From positions 102,717-166,716 of the forward strand of contig CAJNOI010000025.1 in the NCBI GenBank assembly GCA_905250115.1: a stretch of DNA of 64,000 nt. The letters run 5' to 3'. Below the pieces are notes generated by a model. The model had not been told where the DNA came from, did no database searches, and saw nothing but the letters and a program-made list of their open reading frames with translations. Origin of the DNA: Adineta steineri (Eukaryota > Rotifera > Eurotatoria > Adinetida > Adinetidae). The position numbers and the translations under genes were made by a program. Of the stretch, positions 25,769 through 37,379 are shown in pieces. The number at the start of each line of letters is the position of its first letter. The stretch's first letter is position 1.

Positions 25769-26272
25769 CTAAATTAAAATTGTTCGAATATCTCTTCCGA
25801 ATGTTTTACTTTGTTTATCTATACAATTACTTTCACGTTCAATAACTAAATCTAATGAGTGTTTTATTTGTATGGATAAACTTGATGAAACATGTTGTCG
25901 TAATTTTAATAAATCTTCACGTGTATAATAATATCTTGTTTTCTTTGTTTCAATAGAAATACATCGACGTTTTTCAATTGCTAATAATGATTCAAGTAAA
26001 ACAGCAGAACCTTCAATATTTTCAGCTATTGATAATAATTGATGATGATAGTATTTTATATAATCAGGTGAAAAAGAAACATTTGAAAGATGTTCAGATC
26101 GTATACGAGAAGCTGTTTGTGAAATATATGAACATAATTTTATTAGATGATTCATTTCTTCATTAAGAGATGTTGATGAAATTGTTATACTGGACATAAC
26201 TATAATAAATAATGAAAAATATAGACTTTTTGAAAAATCAAAAAAAAAAGTATGACTCATTATAATTTTCAT
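25769..26272 (-). CDS. Small secreted or membrane-anchored protein of unknown function
   Basis: A single intact frame of 167 codons from ATG at 26272 (a second ATG at 26260 would serve as well). The N-terminus has a strongly hydrophobic segment (SLYFSLFIIVMSSITIS) typical of a signal peptide. The mature part is helical and charged, with conserved-looking spacing of Cys (LCSYI, RRCISI, SNCID) but no recognised domain. Codon use resembles neighbouring genes. Function unknown; it could be a bdelloid-specific secreted factor. Confidence 0.55.
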   Translation of the reverse strand: MKIIMSHTFFFDFSKSLYFSLFIIVMSSITISSTSLNEEMNHLIKLCSYISQTASRIRSEHLSNVSFSPDYIKYYHHQLLSIAENIEGSAVLLESLLAIEKRRCISIETKKTRYYYTREDLLKLRQHVSSSLSIQIKHSLDLVIERESNCIDKQSKTFGRDIRTILI

Positions 26273-27010
26273 TTAAATCGTAACTTCATGAAATGACTCA
26301 GATGGGGAAAAAATCCGGCTTTTTCAAACTTTATGACAAATAAGTCAAGAAAAAAAAGACTTTTTTATTTCTATTTATGTTAATTGCATGTGTATGTGAC
26401 TTATTTACTTGAAGGAAAAAACCACCATTGTTGTCATTGAAAAGAACGAAAGAAAATATATGTTATCATTTGTCAACGAAAAATTTTCTTTTTTTATTTG
26501 ACAAATTTATTCTTTGCCTACGTCTACATAATAATTAAATACTAACGGTAACTTCCAATCGAGTTTCAACAGTATGGGTTTCTTTTTATTTTATTAATCT
26601 TAAAAGAATTCGTATAGATTCATCAGAAAATAAAGCCAGTCGTGCGTCGAAAAAAATAGAATTGAAAATTTTGATTAGATTATATTATTTGTAAAATTCT
26701 AAAACAAGGTTTGCAAAGATAATAAATCGAAATTTACAGTTAATCTATTCGAAAGTTTCGATTTTAAATTCTTTCGACATATTGAACTTTCTAAGAAAAT
26801 GCGCTGTGAAAATACTATTCATTGATTATCTGTTGAATAAAAGGTACTATACGATATCTAATAAAGATAATATTTGAGGTGAAGGACGAAGAAAAAGGAC
26901 GCGATAAAGATAATGCATTAAAAAAAAAGCCTAAATAGATATTAATATTGAGATTCTTTATTAATTTAGACAAAATAGTTGTCAAAAAAAAACAAGAATG
27001 GTATTAGTTT
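26273..27010. other. Intergenic region
   Basis: No coding or repeat structure recognised. Probably holds the promoter of the small secreted protein gene and the 3' region of the SMB-GPCR gene. Confidence 0.4.
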
Positions 27011-29149
27011 TTATCGAAGTGGCTGTCGTGATATTAAACTACTCGTTGCTGTGTTACTGTTAGATGCTTCTTGTTTCGTCGTTAATTTTGTTGTTATTCG
27101 CTGTTTAATTGGACTCCAAAGTCTTTGTGAACATAAAAATCCCAAACAAATAAATACACCTGGAATAGAATTTATTATTTCAAAAATAATCCATAACCAA
27201 TTTTGACGAAAAATAAGCGCAAAAATTAATAAAATCCATTGTAAACCCATTAATGATGCTAAACGTGCATAAATAAATACAAAATGATTATTTGATAATG
27301 TTGATGAATTTGCCAATCTAGCTACTGTATGTGAACGATGAATTGCTAAAATTGTTTTCAAAAATAAAATTGTTATAATTAAAAGTAAACAACCAATTGG
27401 TAAAAGAAAAAATACAATCATTGCATTTGATTTTGATATTGAACAAAATAAATCTCCATAATTTGGTGAAAAACTTGATTGAATATTTGTAAATTGTATA
27501 AGACATGCAATGAAGATAATAATTCCTGTTGAACACCAAACAAATATATTCGAATTTAATAAATGAAAATTATCTTTTTTAACAGTTGTTCGTCGAACAG
27601 TTTCACGATTAAATGTTGAATGTATATGAATTGCTATAATTAATAACCAAAAAAATGATGATAAATAAAAGTAATGTATTAGAATAGCTGATATAAAACA
27701 AAGTAATGAATATTGTATAAGATCAGATGTTAAAAGAAATATTAATTGACCAAGAAATATCGAAATTGAAAGAAGTAAAAGACATTTACCCGGAAGATTA
27801 TGTAAGGATGGAATTAAACAAAATGTTATCATGAATATTAAAAGACATGCTAGAGATATTATTGTACATATCATAGATAAGATATGGCGATAAAATGGAA
27901 ATGTAGTTTTAATATTTTTCCATTGATCAGAACAAAAAATAATTCCATAATCATTAATAGATACATATTGATCTTTAGTTAAAAATATTGATTGACTTCT
28001 TAGATATAAACTTCCATTATTAAATCTTCTAGATTTTTCTAATGTTAAAACTGGATATGAACATTTCAATGAAAGAATTATTTGTTTATTTAAATCTGTT
28101 ATTGGAGAACATTTGTTTAGAAATAAATTGTAAAGTTCATTTGATTGTTTACATTTATAACTTAATGAATAAATCATGTGAGTTGTAGAAATATTATTAA
28201 AATCCGAATTAAGATAATAATTTAATAAATCTGGATCAAATAATATTGATAATGGATCAGGAAGTCCCTGAGATGCACTAGATATACCAGAACGTGGATA
28301 TGGATCTAAACATGTTATTTCACTATTATTATTTTTATTACATTGTGCACAATATGGATTTGAATAGATAATTTTGGAAATGACATCATAACGATAAGTA
28401 GTCGAAGACAAAGAACAATTTCGAGCTAAATCAGTTGAAGTTCCCAAAGGACATATTGATGGAAATGAATTTTTACAAGGTCGAATAAAAACGGATGGTT
28501 GTTCATAATCATTCTTAATACGTGGATAAATAATTGTTCTTGTACAATTTTGTGTTAAATTATAAATATTATTCATTTGTTCTTCCTTATTTAAAATTAT
28601 ATTATCAAAATTAGTTTGATTTTTAGGACAGTTTGCTCTATATTCCCAAATTTGTATATTAGAATTTGTAGCATTATTACAATATGCACAGAAATAATTT
28701 CGATAAGTTATATTTGTTCGTATACTTGTAACTGGAATAAATAATATTGGATTATCTTTGAAAGTTTGATTATTTAAATTTCGACAATATATATCAGAAC
28801 GCGATCCAAGATAAACTCGTAAACATTTAGTACGCATCCATACAGATAATGGTGGAAATCTTAGTGGTCGGTCAGGTGATGCTGGTGAAAGAAAATCAAT
28901 ACATTGATATTTATTTGAATTCATTAATTTTGATTGATTACAACAATCACCATATTCTTGACAAATCGGATCACAAAAACAATTTCGAGATTGAATAAAA
29001 GATTCATTGCCATATATTAATGGAGATATTAATGATGAATTTGAACAAGTATCTCGAATTGAACATTGCTTATCTTTATCAGTAATTGATAAACAATTTG
29101 AAGTTAAAAGAAGAAGAAGAAGAAGTAAAAAAACTTGATCATATTTCAT
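27011..29149 (-). CDS. Adhesion/Methuselah-type GPCR with N-terminal somatomedin-B-like domain
   Basis: Single-exon 712-residue receptor. The start at 29149 (MKYDQVF) gives a signal peptide with a poly-Leu core coded by a CTT-type repeat. Next is a somatomedin-B-like cysteine cluster (CFCDPICQEYGDCCNQS, about residues 60-75), then a long Cys- and Asn-rich ectodomain with many NxS/T sites, then seven helices from about residue 420 (TFPFYRHILSMICTIISLA) to a Lys/Thr-rich tail. The helix pattern (LLLLSISIFLGQLIFLL, FLLPIGCLLLIITI) fits secretin-superfamily Methuselah-like receptors. No GPS cleavage motif is obvious before helix 1. SMB modules usually mediate protein binding; the ligand is unknown. 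Confidence 0.85.
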   Translation of the reverse strand: MKYDQVFLLLLLLLLTSNCLSITDKDKQCSIRDTCSNSSLISPLIYGNESFIQSRNCFCDPICQEYGDCCNQSKLMNSNKYQCIDFLSPASPDRPLRFPPLSVWMRTKCLRVYLGSRSDIYCRNLNNQTFKDNPILFIPVTSIRTNITYRNYFCAYCNNATNSNIQIWEYRANCPKNQTNFDNIILNKEEQMNNIYNLTQNCTRTIIYPRIKNDYEQPSVFIRPCKNSFPSICPLGTSTDLARNCSLSSTTYRYDVISKIIYSNPYCAQCNKNNNSEITCLDPYPRSGISSASQGLPDPLSILFDPDLLNYYLNSDFNNISTTHMIYSLSYKCKQSNELYNLFLNKCSPITDLNKQIILSLKCSYPVLTLEKSRRFNNGSLYLRSQSIFLTKDQYVSINDYGIIFCSDQWKNIKTTFPFYRHILSMICTIISLACLLIFMITFCLIPSLHNLPGKCLLLLSISIFLGQLIFLLTSDLIQYSLLCFISAILIHYFYLSSFFWLLIIAIHIHSTFNRETVRRTTVKKDNFHLLNSNIFVWCSTGIIIFIACLIQFTNIQSSFSPNYGDLFCSISKSNAMIVFFLLPIGCLLLIITILFLKTILAIHRSHTVARLANSSTLSNNHFVFIYARLASLMGLQWILLIFALIFRQNWLWIIFEIINSIPGVFICLGFLCSQRLWSPIKQRITTKLTTKQEASNSNTATSSLISRQPLR

Positions 29150-30990
29150 TTTTAACGAAACTACTCGATATCTGAAACTTTTTATTTTGATCTTGTCAAA
29201 TGTCAAATTTAACAATATATTCTTTTTTTTGACATATCTATAAGATAAGAAATAATTCTCTCGAGTTTTTCTTTTCCTCCTACGATTAATTTGACATCAA
29301 TAAAAACGAAAAGAAACGCCATCAGTTGTCGCTGTCAATCTTAACTGATAGACATGCTAATAAACATATCATCAGACACTCTTTTGATGAAGAAAAAAAG
29401 TATAGTTACACATATATATGAAACTAAATAAATATACTTCTAGCCTTTATTTAATTCTTAAACTAATAGGAGAGGCATTTTTTTTTATTTACAACAGCTT
29501 ATGACTTCTTTTTCTTACGAATATTAATAATATCTCGACATTTGTGTCTCATACATATTTATAATAAAGTTAGATTGTGTTATTGACAATTCTCTAACAT
29601 GCATTGTAATAAATAATAAAATAAGCTGAAGTTCTTGCCACACAAACTCATATTTGATGGAATATTATATGATCAATGATTACCTTGTTTTTTAAATGGT
29701 ATACAACTAGTTACTCATCATATAAATAATGCATGTTGTATATACTGCTCCGAAGTTTTATGTTTCTGGCTATAGACTTGATTATTTTCTCTTTATTAAC
29801 ATCACATGAATTAAACGGTAGCTAGCGAAGTACATATCTCAAGCTTTACTGTAATCGTTTTTTTCTATCTATGTTTTTATTTTTATCTCTTTTTACTCTC
29901 TCTTTATCTGTTTTCACTAGTATTTCAACGAAGCAAAATTTACATTTGATAATACATTACTCTGTGCTTAATTATTTCATCTTTCATATTGATGTTTGTA
30001 AACGCTCTCACACGAGGCACCAAGAATAAAATAATATATAATGAACAAAAAAGCACTTGTATAATATATTTGGAATTTGTGATTTTTGTTTTACATGATA
30101 TTATTTATTCTCTTGAAGTGAATATGAATATTCGTCTTGTTAAACATATTTATGTGACTGAGATCGACAATTATAATTTAATTAAATATATGGAAAGATT
30201 TAATGAAAGCGAACGTTATTCAGTATTACAAATATTAAATGAAACAACTGATTAGCATATCGTTTGTGAGATAAGTATCTTTATAACAAAATTACACGTG
30301 ATATGAAGAACGATGTTTTATGTTAACTTGTCATTCAGTGTCATATGAGAAAAATAAGCTTGTTTTGATTTCTATTGTTATTGGGACTATTAACAATACA
30401 ATCATGTGTTTCTTATCAAAAAAGACATACAAACGATTATTAAGTTGGGTTGTTTTGTTTCTCATATGAGAAGAAATAAAAATCAGTAGTCTAATTTATC
30501 CTCGAAATATTTAATAAGATATATTGCCAATTTTTATGATAAGATTTGATCTAAACATGCGATTAAATTTATATAATCACATTAATTCAATATTATTGAG
30601 GACAACAAACAAAAAGACTTACTATTGTAAGTCATATAGTTTATGGGAAGAGATATTATATTAGTTTTTAAATAATAAACTTTTCTATATTGTTTTACAC
30701 GTCCAAAACTAATGTTTTGAACTTCGAGCAATTGCAATACATATAGTTCTATGCATTCGGAAAAGTTCCATAACTAGGAATGTTATTTATAAAATAATGA
30801 ATTACTGTCCGATATATGGATATACTGGTGTATTCGCCAATATTATCTATAATCGCAATGTTTTGTTGACATTCATAATATCGAGCGAGCGTAAATAGCA
30901 GTTCACATCGTATAATGTTTTATAAGCGTAATGTCTTTAGCAGAATAGTAAAATATTAATGAATAGATAAAGGTTAGTCATCGATAAGTC
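29150..30990. other. Intergenic region between SMB-GPCR and FG-GAP gene
   Basis: AT-rich; apart from the weak open frame at 29992-30255 nothing is supported. Confidence 0.4.
29992..30255 (+). CDS. Possible small hypothetical protein or exon
   Basis: An 87-residue frame from ATG at 29992. The last ~45 codons have gene-like codon use (charged helix ending NESERYSVLQILNETTD), while the first half is hydrophobic and less convincing. No domain is recognised. A pyrimidine-rich acceptor-like site upstream (29880-29915) could mean it is a 3' exon. It could equally be chance. Confidence 0.25.
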   Translation: MFVNALTRGTKNKIIYNEQKSTCIIYLEFVIFVLHDIIYSLEVNMNIRLVKHIYVTEIDNYNLIKYMERFNESERYSVLQILNETTD

Positions 30991-33634
30991 TTAACAATGC
31001 AAGAGAACACTGACAGTGTTCGAATTACGGTTTGCAACAATAACATCAGATTTGTTATCACTATTGACATCGACGACTGCTACTGAGTATGGAACAGAAC
31101 CAACTGGAAAAGTGGTTTCACCACTAAAGGTGCCGTTGCCTAAATTGAGAAGTACACCGACGTTGTTCGAATCTCTGTTTGCAACAACAATATCGGGCTT
31201 ATTATCGCTATTCACATCGACGACTGCTACTGAGTATGGAGTAGTACCAACTGCGTAAGTAGTTTGGACATTAAAAGTGCCATTGCCTGTGTTGCGAAGA
31301 ACACCGACGGTGTCCGAACCAGAGTTTGCAACAACAATATCGGGTTTATTATCGCTGTTCACATCGACGACTGCTACTGATACTGGGTTAATGCCAACTG
31401 AGTAATTAGTTTGAGCATTAAAAGTACCACTCCCCGTGTTGAGAAGAACATCGACGGTGCTCGAACCATTGTTCGCAACAACAATATCGAGTTTGTTATC
31501 GCTATTCACATCGACAACTAATACTGACGATGGATTTGCGCCAACTGAGTATGTAGTTGGATTATTAAAGTTACCATTGCCTGCGTTGAGAAAAACACCG
31601 ACAGTGTTCGAACCATAGTATGCAAGAATAACATCAGGTTGGTTATCGCTATTCACATCGACAAATGATACTGAGGATGGATCTGCGCCAAGTGAGTAAG
31701 CAGTTTGAGTATTAAAGGTGCCACTCCCCGTGTTGAAAAGAACGTCGATGTTGTTCGATCCATAGTTTGCAACAATAATATCAGGTTTACTATCGCCATT
31801 CACATCGACGATTGCTAGTGCGCGTGGACTAGAGCCAACTGTATAATTAGTTTGAGCACTAAAAGTGCCGTTGCCTGCGTTAAGAAGAATGCCAACGGTA
31901 TTCGAACCAGAGTTAGCAACAATCATATCAGGTTTATTATCACTATTCACATCGACGACTGCTACTGAGCGTGGGTTAATACCAACTGGATAAGTAACTT
32001 GATTATGAAAAAAGTTGCAGGCTATTAAAAACAAAAAGTCATCGTTGAATTGTATATAATTTGCATAAAATTGTCTCAATTAGCACTAAGATGATAAACA
32101 GAATCGTGTAGCCTTTTTTGAATAATTTTTCATACTCTCAAGTCTAACTGAAATAATCTTTTGTTCCATTCTATGGCTCTCTTGGATGTGGGCGTGGGTA
32201 TTACATTAACCTTACTCTGACACCCATACCCACAACTACTACATAACATTGATAAAAATATAATAGTCTTTGATAGTTCGATAAAATTTTACTTATCAGT
32301 TTACAGGCCTACTTCTTAGTTTAGTCGATGTATAGAGAAGGATAAAACAGTCAAGTCTAGAAAATCACCAGAAGCTATAAAACGTCAACTAGTACCTTCA
32401 GTTGCTCTATATACAATAATAATCATTCTCAAAACATACTTCGCACGTTAAGATAAACATTCTTATGCATTGAAAAAAGGCGATAACATAATAAAATGTC
32501 AGATATTTAAAAAAAATTCGATTGAGCAAATATTAATTCATATTGTCTTCAGCTTCATATATAGATACTAGCTTGCCTGTATAAAAAGATCATTTTTTCA
32601 TCTTTAGAAGTTTTTTATCCAATAAACCCGTCTTATTTATTCGGATTTGCGATGATTCGAAGCATCAAGCACGGAATTTTTAAAGCTCGTGAAACTATTT
32701 CTCTTTTTAACAACCGACGTAAGCACTAGGTATTTAATCCAACACTCACCAGTTGTTGTTGTTGACGTTGTTGTTGTTGTTGTTGTTGTTGATGTTGATG
32801 ATGATGATGATGATGATGATGACGATGTTGCTGATGATGATGACGATGATGTTGTTGTTGAAGTTGATGTGGAAGTCGTTTTTGATGTTGTTGATGATGA
32901 TGAGGTTGTTGACGATGATGTTGTTGATTTTGATGTTGATGAAGATGACGTTGTTGATGTTGATGATGGTGAGATTGATGATATTCCTGTTGGTATTGAT
33001 GATGATGTACTCGGTTCTATTTCAAAAAATGGAATTAATATGAGACAAGAAAGTTGGGTAAGGCTTTGCTAAGAATCTAGCACTTCTTGATGCATTAATT
33101 TAGTTCATTTTTTATGAATGAGCTCATTCTGAGGACAGATAATAGTGATTATCGAACACGACAAATTACAGTCAGTGGAAAAAATCTTCGCCAGGGGTAA
33201 ACATTTTATGATTTAAAAAGTATAAGCATCAAATTCATTCAAATTATTGAAATTTCAGTCTCTAAGTGGCTACGATATTTTTGTAGTATTCCGAGATGAA
33301 AACCTACAAGTCATATCTGACATAAACTTACGATATTCTAGAATATTTAATATTGTTATTGATGATTGATTAAGAAATATAATAGTACAATTTAAATAAA
33401 ATTCAACATAAATTGTACTACTATTTGACCGAAATAATTGACAAGTTTGATTTGTTGAAAAATAATTCAAAGCAGATATTCCATCATTTACTTTTATCAT
33501 TTCACATATGCATTGATCTTGTGTTACATTGAATAAATTATTATAGATATTACCAACTATTATAATATTTTGTATTTTAGTAATNNNNNNNNNNAAACAG
33601 AAAATAAGGATAAAATAAATATTACCCAAAACAT
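30991..33634 (-). CDS. Secreted apple/PAN-like + Ser/Thr linker + FG-GAP (seven-blade) protein
   Basis: Three exons fit by phase. Exon 1 (33332-33634, crossing the N gap) has a signal peptide (MFWVIFILSLFSV) and a bdelloid-type PAN/apple-like module with CICEMI and NYFSTNQTCQLF. Exon 2 (32750-33016) encodes an almost pure Ser/Thr linker of about 89 residues, probably O-glycosylated. Exon 3 (30991-32021) encodes seven 49-residue FG-GAP/VCBS repeats (VAVVDVNSDNKPD then NTVGVLLN, GNGTF), enough for one seven-bladed beta-propeller; the DxNxDxxPD loops resemble calcium sites. The last blade is cut short after VSVLLHC. Junctions C|AA and G|CC both keep frame; intron 2 is 728 bp. Likely an extracellular binding protein. 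FG-GAP arrays are common in bdelloids and often thought to be bacterial in origin. Confidence 0.85.
32185..32234. repeat. G-rich/C-rich hairpin, copy 4
   Basis: GATGTGGGCGTGGGTAT is followed about 20 bp later by CACCCATACCCACAA, an imperfect hairpin inside intron 2 of the FG-GAP gene. It is the best-paired of the four copies. Confidence 0.5.
32750..33000. repeat. Coding trinucleotide repeat (Ser/Thr codons)
   Basis: An interrupted GTT/GAT/GAC array on the plus strand. Read on the minus strand in the FG-GAP gene frame it is ACA/TCA codons, that is Thr and Ser. The plus-strand frames (poly-Asp/Val or poly-Leu/Met) are shadows. Confidence 0.8.
33585..33594. other. Assembly gap (10 N)
   Basis: Ten N lie between the signal-peptide codons and the PAN-like module of the FG-GAP gene. 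The true gap length is unknown, so the frame across it cannot be checked. Confidence 0.99.
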
Positions 33635-36430
33635 ATTGTACTTCTTTACATTCTAAAATATTTTATGACTGTTTGACTAACTTGTATCACTAGTTTTTTT
33701 CTTCTGTTGTCTACAACAGTCTTTCTCTCTAATTTAATAATTATTCATTCCCGGAAAAAAGCGCTGTACGTTTTGCAACATGTATTTTTCCCAACAACAA
33801 TGATACATCCATGGTTACACTATGCTATTGTTGTTTCTTTAACTATTTAGAGGATTGAATTCGTTACCATTGAGATATTAACAAAAGGAAAAAAATATAA
33901 ATTCACATACTTTCCTTAAAAATATTCTATTTTTAATTGAATTGTCTTTATAACACGTTTATCAAATATCAGGAAAGACAGAAAAAAAGTGGTGATATTA
34001 ACTAATGAATTCATCTATATGCTCAATGAACACATTTGTCCGATGAGAAACAACTGCGTCTGCTTATTTCATATATAGTCAACGTAGGCATTGACAACAA
34101 CAGGAATAAACACATATTCTATTGTTTTTCATTGATTTTTGTCGATGACGTGGAATATTATCTTATTTATAATATTTTCGAAATAAATACCATTGTAATT
34201 AAATATTTTTTTCTTGTATATTAATGTAGCCTTACTATGTTGTCGAATGAATTATATTCTAACTATAGAAATTTCAGCTAAAATGGTGTTCAACCTATAA
34301 AAATTGTTTCTATCAAAGACATTACTCATAACATACACTTAACTACATTGTTTTAATCATCTTCCCTTTTTTGGGCTGGTACTCGCTTCGTTTGACTTTA
34401 AACAAATGATATTTTTTTCTTTTTTTCCGTCTTCGCGTTTTGTATAACTCACATGTAAAAATGTGAGTGTAAGTTATAATTTCAAGTTTGGTGGCTACCT
34501 CCTCCTCTCATCCTAAAGAGAAAAAACATAAGATTTTTTAATGCTTCATCAAAAAACTCAATGTTCAATCAAATTCATTAGAAATATCGTTTCTTACGAG
34601 AGAAAACGATTTAAATTTTTGAGTGTATTACGATTGGGAACATATTTTCTGTTCAATAGAATAAATGAAATGGTCAGTTCGTAAAATAAATAAGTTTTCA
34701 AAAAATTTTTGAAATCAGTCAATTGAATTAAAATGTAATTACAACATGATCGAAACATGTTATAGCATCATTCTCACACCTTTCCACTCCTCACCAACTC
34801 TTGATTGAACGAGACCCATTCACATTTAATGTAAAAATATTTATTGCAGAATCAATAATATCTTTAGAATTATAGACTTTATGGTATCAAACCAAGAGGG
34901 AATAAACTGATTTCCTGATTTCATTTTCGTGATTTCTGTTGATTTCTGGTATGGAGATCAGTTTATTCCCTCTTGTGGAAAAATCAAAAATGACAAAGAT
35001 CGACTTTATTTCTGGAGGATAGTTTGAAATATACAAAATAAAAATTTTAGTCAGATCAAATCAAGTCAAAGAGTGCTTGCCCATAGCATAATTGAAAAAC
35101 TGATTTTGAGAAAAAGTCAGAATAATCTGTTATAAAGAGCTTCTCTTACTTTTCATCATATTATAAATATAAAATAAAAAACTATGATGACAAGATTATT
35201 CACAACTATGCCCAAACGATTGTTGATGATACAATTAACTATGGGAAAAAAATTTCATAACATACTAAATGTTGATGTAAGTACAAGGAAGTAATTGAAA
35301 CATACTTTGAAATATTTCTCATTTTGTGATTTTATTATATATATAAGAAGAATCAAAAGCGTATTTCTTTCTTCCTATTTTTTTATGGTTATTGTCAACA
35401 ACAGTAAAGAATCGATAACAAAGTAATAAAGATTTTAGTTTTAAAGTTTAATATTTTCATATCATCATAAATATTCTAAAGTACATCATAGTTTACACTT
35501 ATTTGTCAAATGTAGAAATTAATTCATTAACAGCATTAAATATTGAGTCTGAATGAAGTTGACTAATCTGTCTATTTTCAGTATGAAAAGAATTACGTAA
35601 TATGTAAAATGAGTAATAATCAGTTATTAATCATCTCTTCCGCATTATTCACAGGAGATTTTCGCGTTGTTCAGGCTAACAATGACTTTTAATGATCTTG
35701 TTCTAATATTGGGCATGTCTAGAAAATAAAATCTTCTGCTCGAACTCATCTACTCAAGTTATTACATGATCTTCATTGTTTTATAACAGAGTCGAATGTT
35801 TATATATGGCGCTTTTAAATATTATAAAATACAAAACAACATATGACTTTAATAAGTAAATTCTTCAAAGTCAGTTCTCTTAAAATACCATTATTATCTT
35901 TTCTACAACGATAACATATCTCATGTCTGAAGGATTACAAATATTCTTTTAACAATATGATAATGAATAATATAAGATATGTTACGTTACCTACGAACAT
36001 TATTTATCATTACTCATTTTTCATTCCTCTTTCAACGTGAATCAATAGGAAAAAACCTTACCATCATTTGTTTTTTTTTCTCTTCCTTTTTTTTCGTGGA
36101 ATCACACATGCAAACACATACAAGCTCTTTTTCTTTTCTTTTTCTTTTCATTTGTATTCGTTGTCTTGCGACTACAACACACAATCGTACATAAAATACC
36201 ATTGAATATATACCTACATTAATTAGTACACAGACTAGAAAGGACATCATCGATTGTCAAAAACTGATTGTTTTTTCATTGGATAAAAAACCCAAGAAAA
36301 AAGACATACTGTTTATTTGTTATCAAGAGAGGACACAAAAGCACAACTATTCCTTTTTTCCAACATTACAAACGTATATATATATATATACGTGGGTTTT
36401 TTTCTTATTTATATAGATATAAAATTTATT
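33635..36430. other. Intergenic region, 2.8 kb
   Basis: No supported gene. It contains a perfect 18-bp inverted repeat at 34894-34974 and a TA microsatellite near 36375-36391, just upstream of the RAWUL gene. Confidence 0.5.
34894..34974. repeat. Perfect 18-bp inverted repeat with 45-bp spacer
   Basis: AAGAGGGAATAAACTGAT at 34894-34911 is exactly reverse-complemented at 34957-34974. It may be the ends of a tiny foldback element; no target duplication is clear. Confidence 0.6.
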
Positions 36431-37379
36431 ATGCCTCGACAACGATCAAAAATTACCCAACGTAAAACAAGTATGAAATAGTTTAATATAAATCTTATTT
36501 ATATATTTGATCTTTTTTTTTCCCAGAACGTAAAGATATACTCAATATTGAACTAGACATGAAATGCAGGTAATATTAAAAACATATTTTAAATGATGAT
36601 AATAAAATGAAACTTATTTTAGTTGTTCACAATCAGAAAATAATGGATTTATTCAAGTATATTAGATTTATACATTCGAACATTGTATTTACTTATTTGA
36701 TTTAGTTTGCGCGACGATATCTTCAATGTCAAAGTTCAATGCCGATTCGGAGTATTCGATCATTCATTGAAACGATATTACCTTATTCAAAAATGATAAA
36801 AGTAAATATTATCATGAGTAAGAAAAAAAAGTTGATGATGAAAATTTGTTTTAGGTATCAATATTTGATATAAATAATCGATTATTAAAAGATTCAGATC
36901 GACTTTATAGTTTAAAACATACTTGTTCCTCATCAAATTACATTCCTCTTCGTTTTACTCTGACAAATACTATTACGTCTCTAGCTAATTGTTCATGTAT
37001 ATCACCATCAACGGAATCGAATTCGTCATCTTTACCAACAATAATTAAACAGGAAAACATCAATCAAATACTTTCAACATGTGCTATTACTCAGCAAATA
37101 TCGAGATTTTCAACAAATCTATCATCATTACCTCTTTCAGATCGATCCAAAACGACAAAAGATTTTGTTAATGTTTTACAACCATTGCCAGTGGATATCG
37201 GTTTAGATCTTAATCAAGAAATGATAGATCGTATAACTACAGAATTTGGTGAAATATGTCCATCATTACCAACATTAAAACGACATTCAGATAATCAGGA
37301 TTACTCATCAGATCATCCTCTTGATTTAAGTATGAAAAAACATTCATTATCTTCACAATCAAAATGGATTAAAACATAA
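36431..37379 (+). CDS. RAWUL-domain Polycomb-type protein lacking a RING finger
   Basis: Five exons (36431-36470, 36527-36569, 36623-36656, 36706-36801, 36855-37379) sum to 738 nt, giving 245 residues. Residues about 43-110 match the RAWUL ubiquitin-like fold of PCGF proteins (Psc/BMI1 family): RRYLQCQSSMPIRSIRSF, then IKVSIFDINNRLLKDSDRL, then IPLRFTL. PCGF proteins normally start with a RING that pairs with RING1 to ubiquitinate H2A. Here the N-terminus is a short basic segment (MPRQRSKITQRK) and no RING is present, so it may act as a RAWUL-only partner in PRC1 or as a competitor. The Ser-rich C-terminal half has an IKQE motif (possible SUMO site) and PLDLS, the classical CtBP-binding motif. 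An upstream RING exon cannot be fully excluded, but none was found. Confidence 0.78.

Noticed and set aside
32689-33072. Plus-strand open frames encoding poly-Asp/Val or poly-Leu/Met
   Set aside because: Shadows of the minus-strand Ser/Thr linker, which has proper splice sites and phase on both sides.
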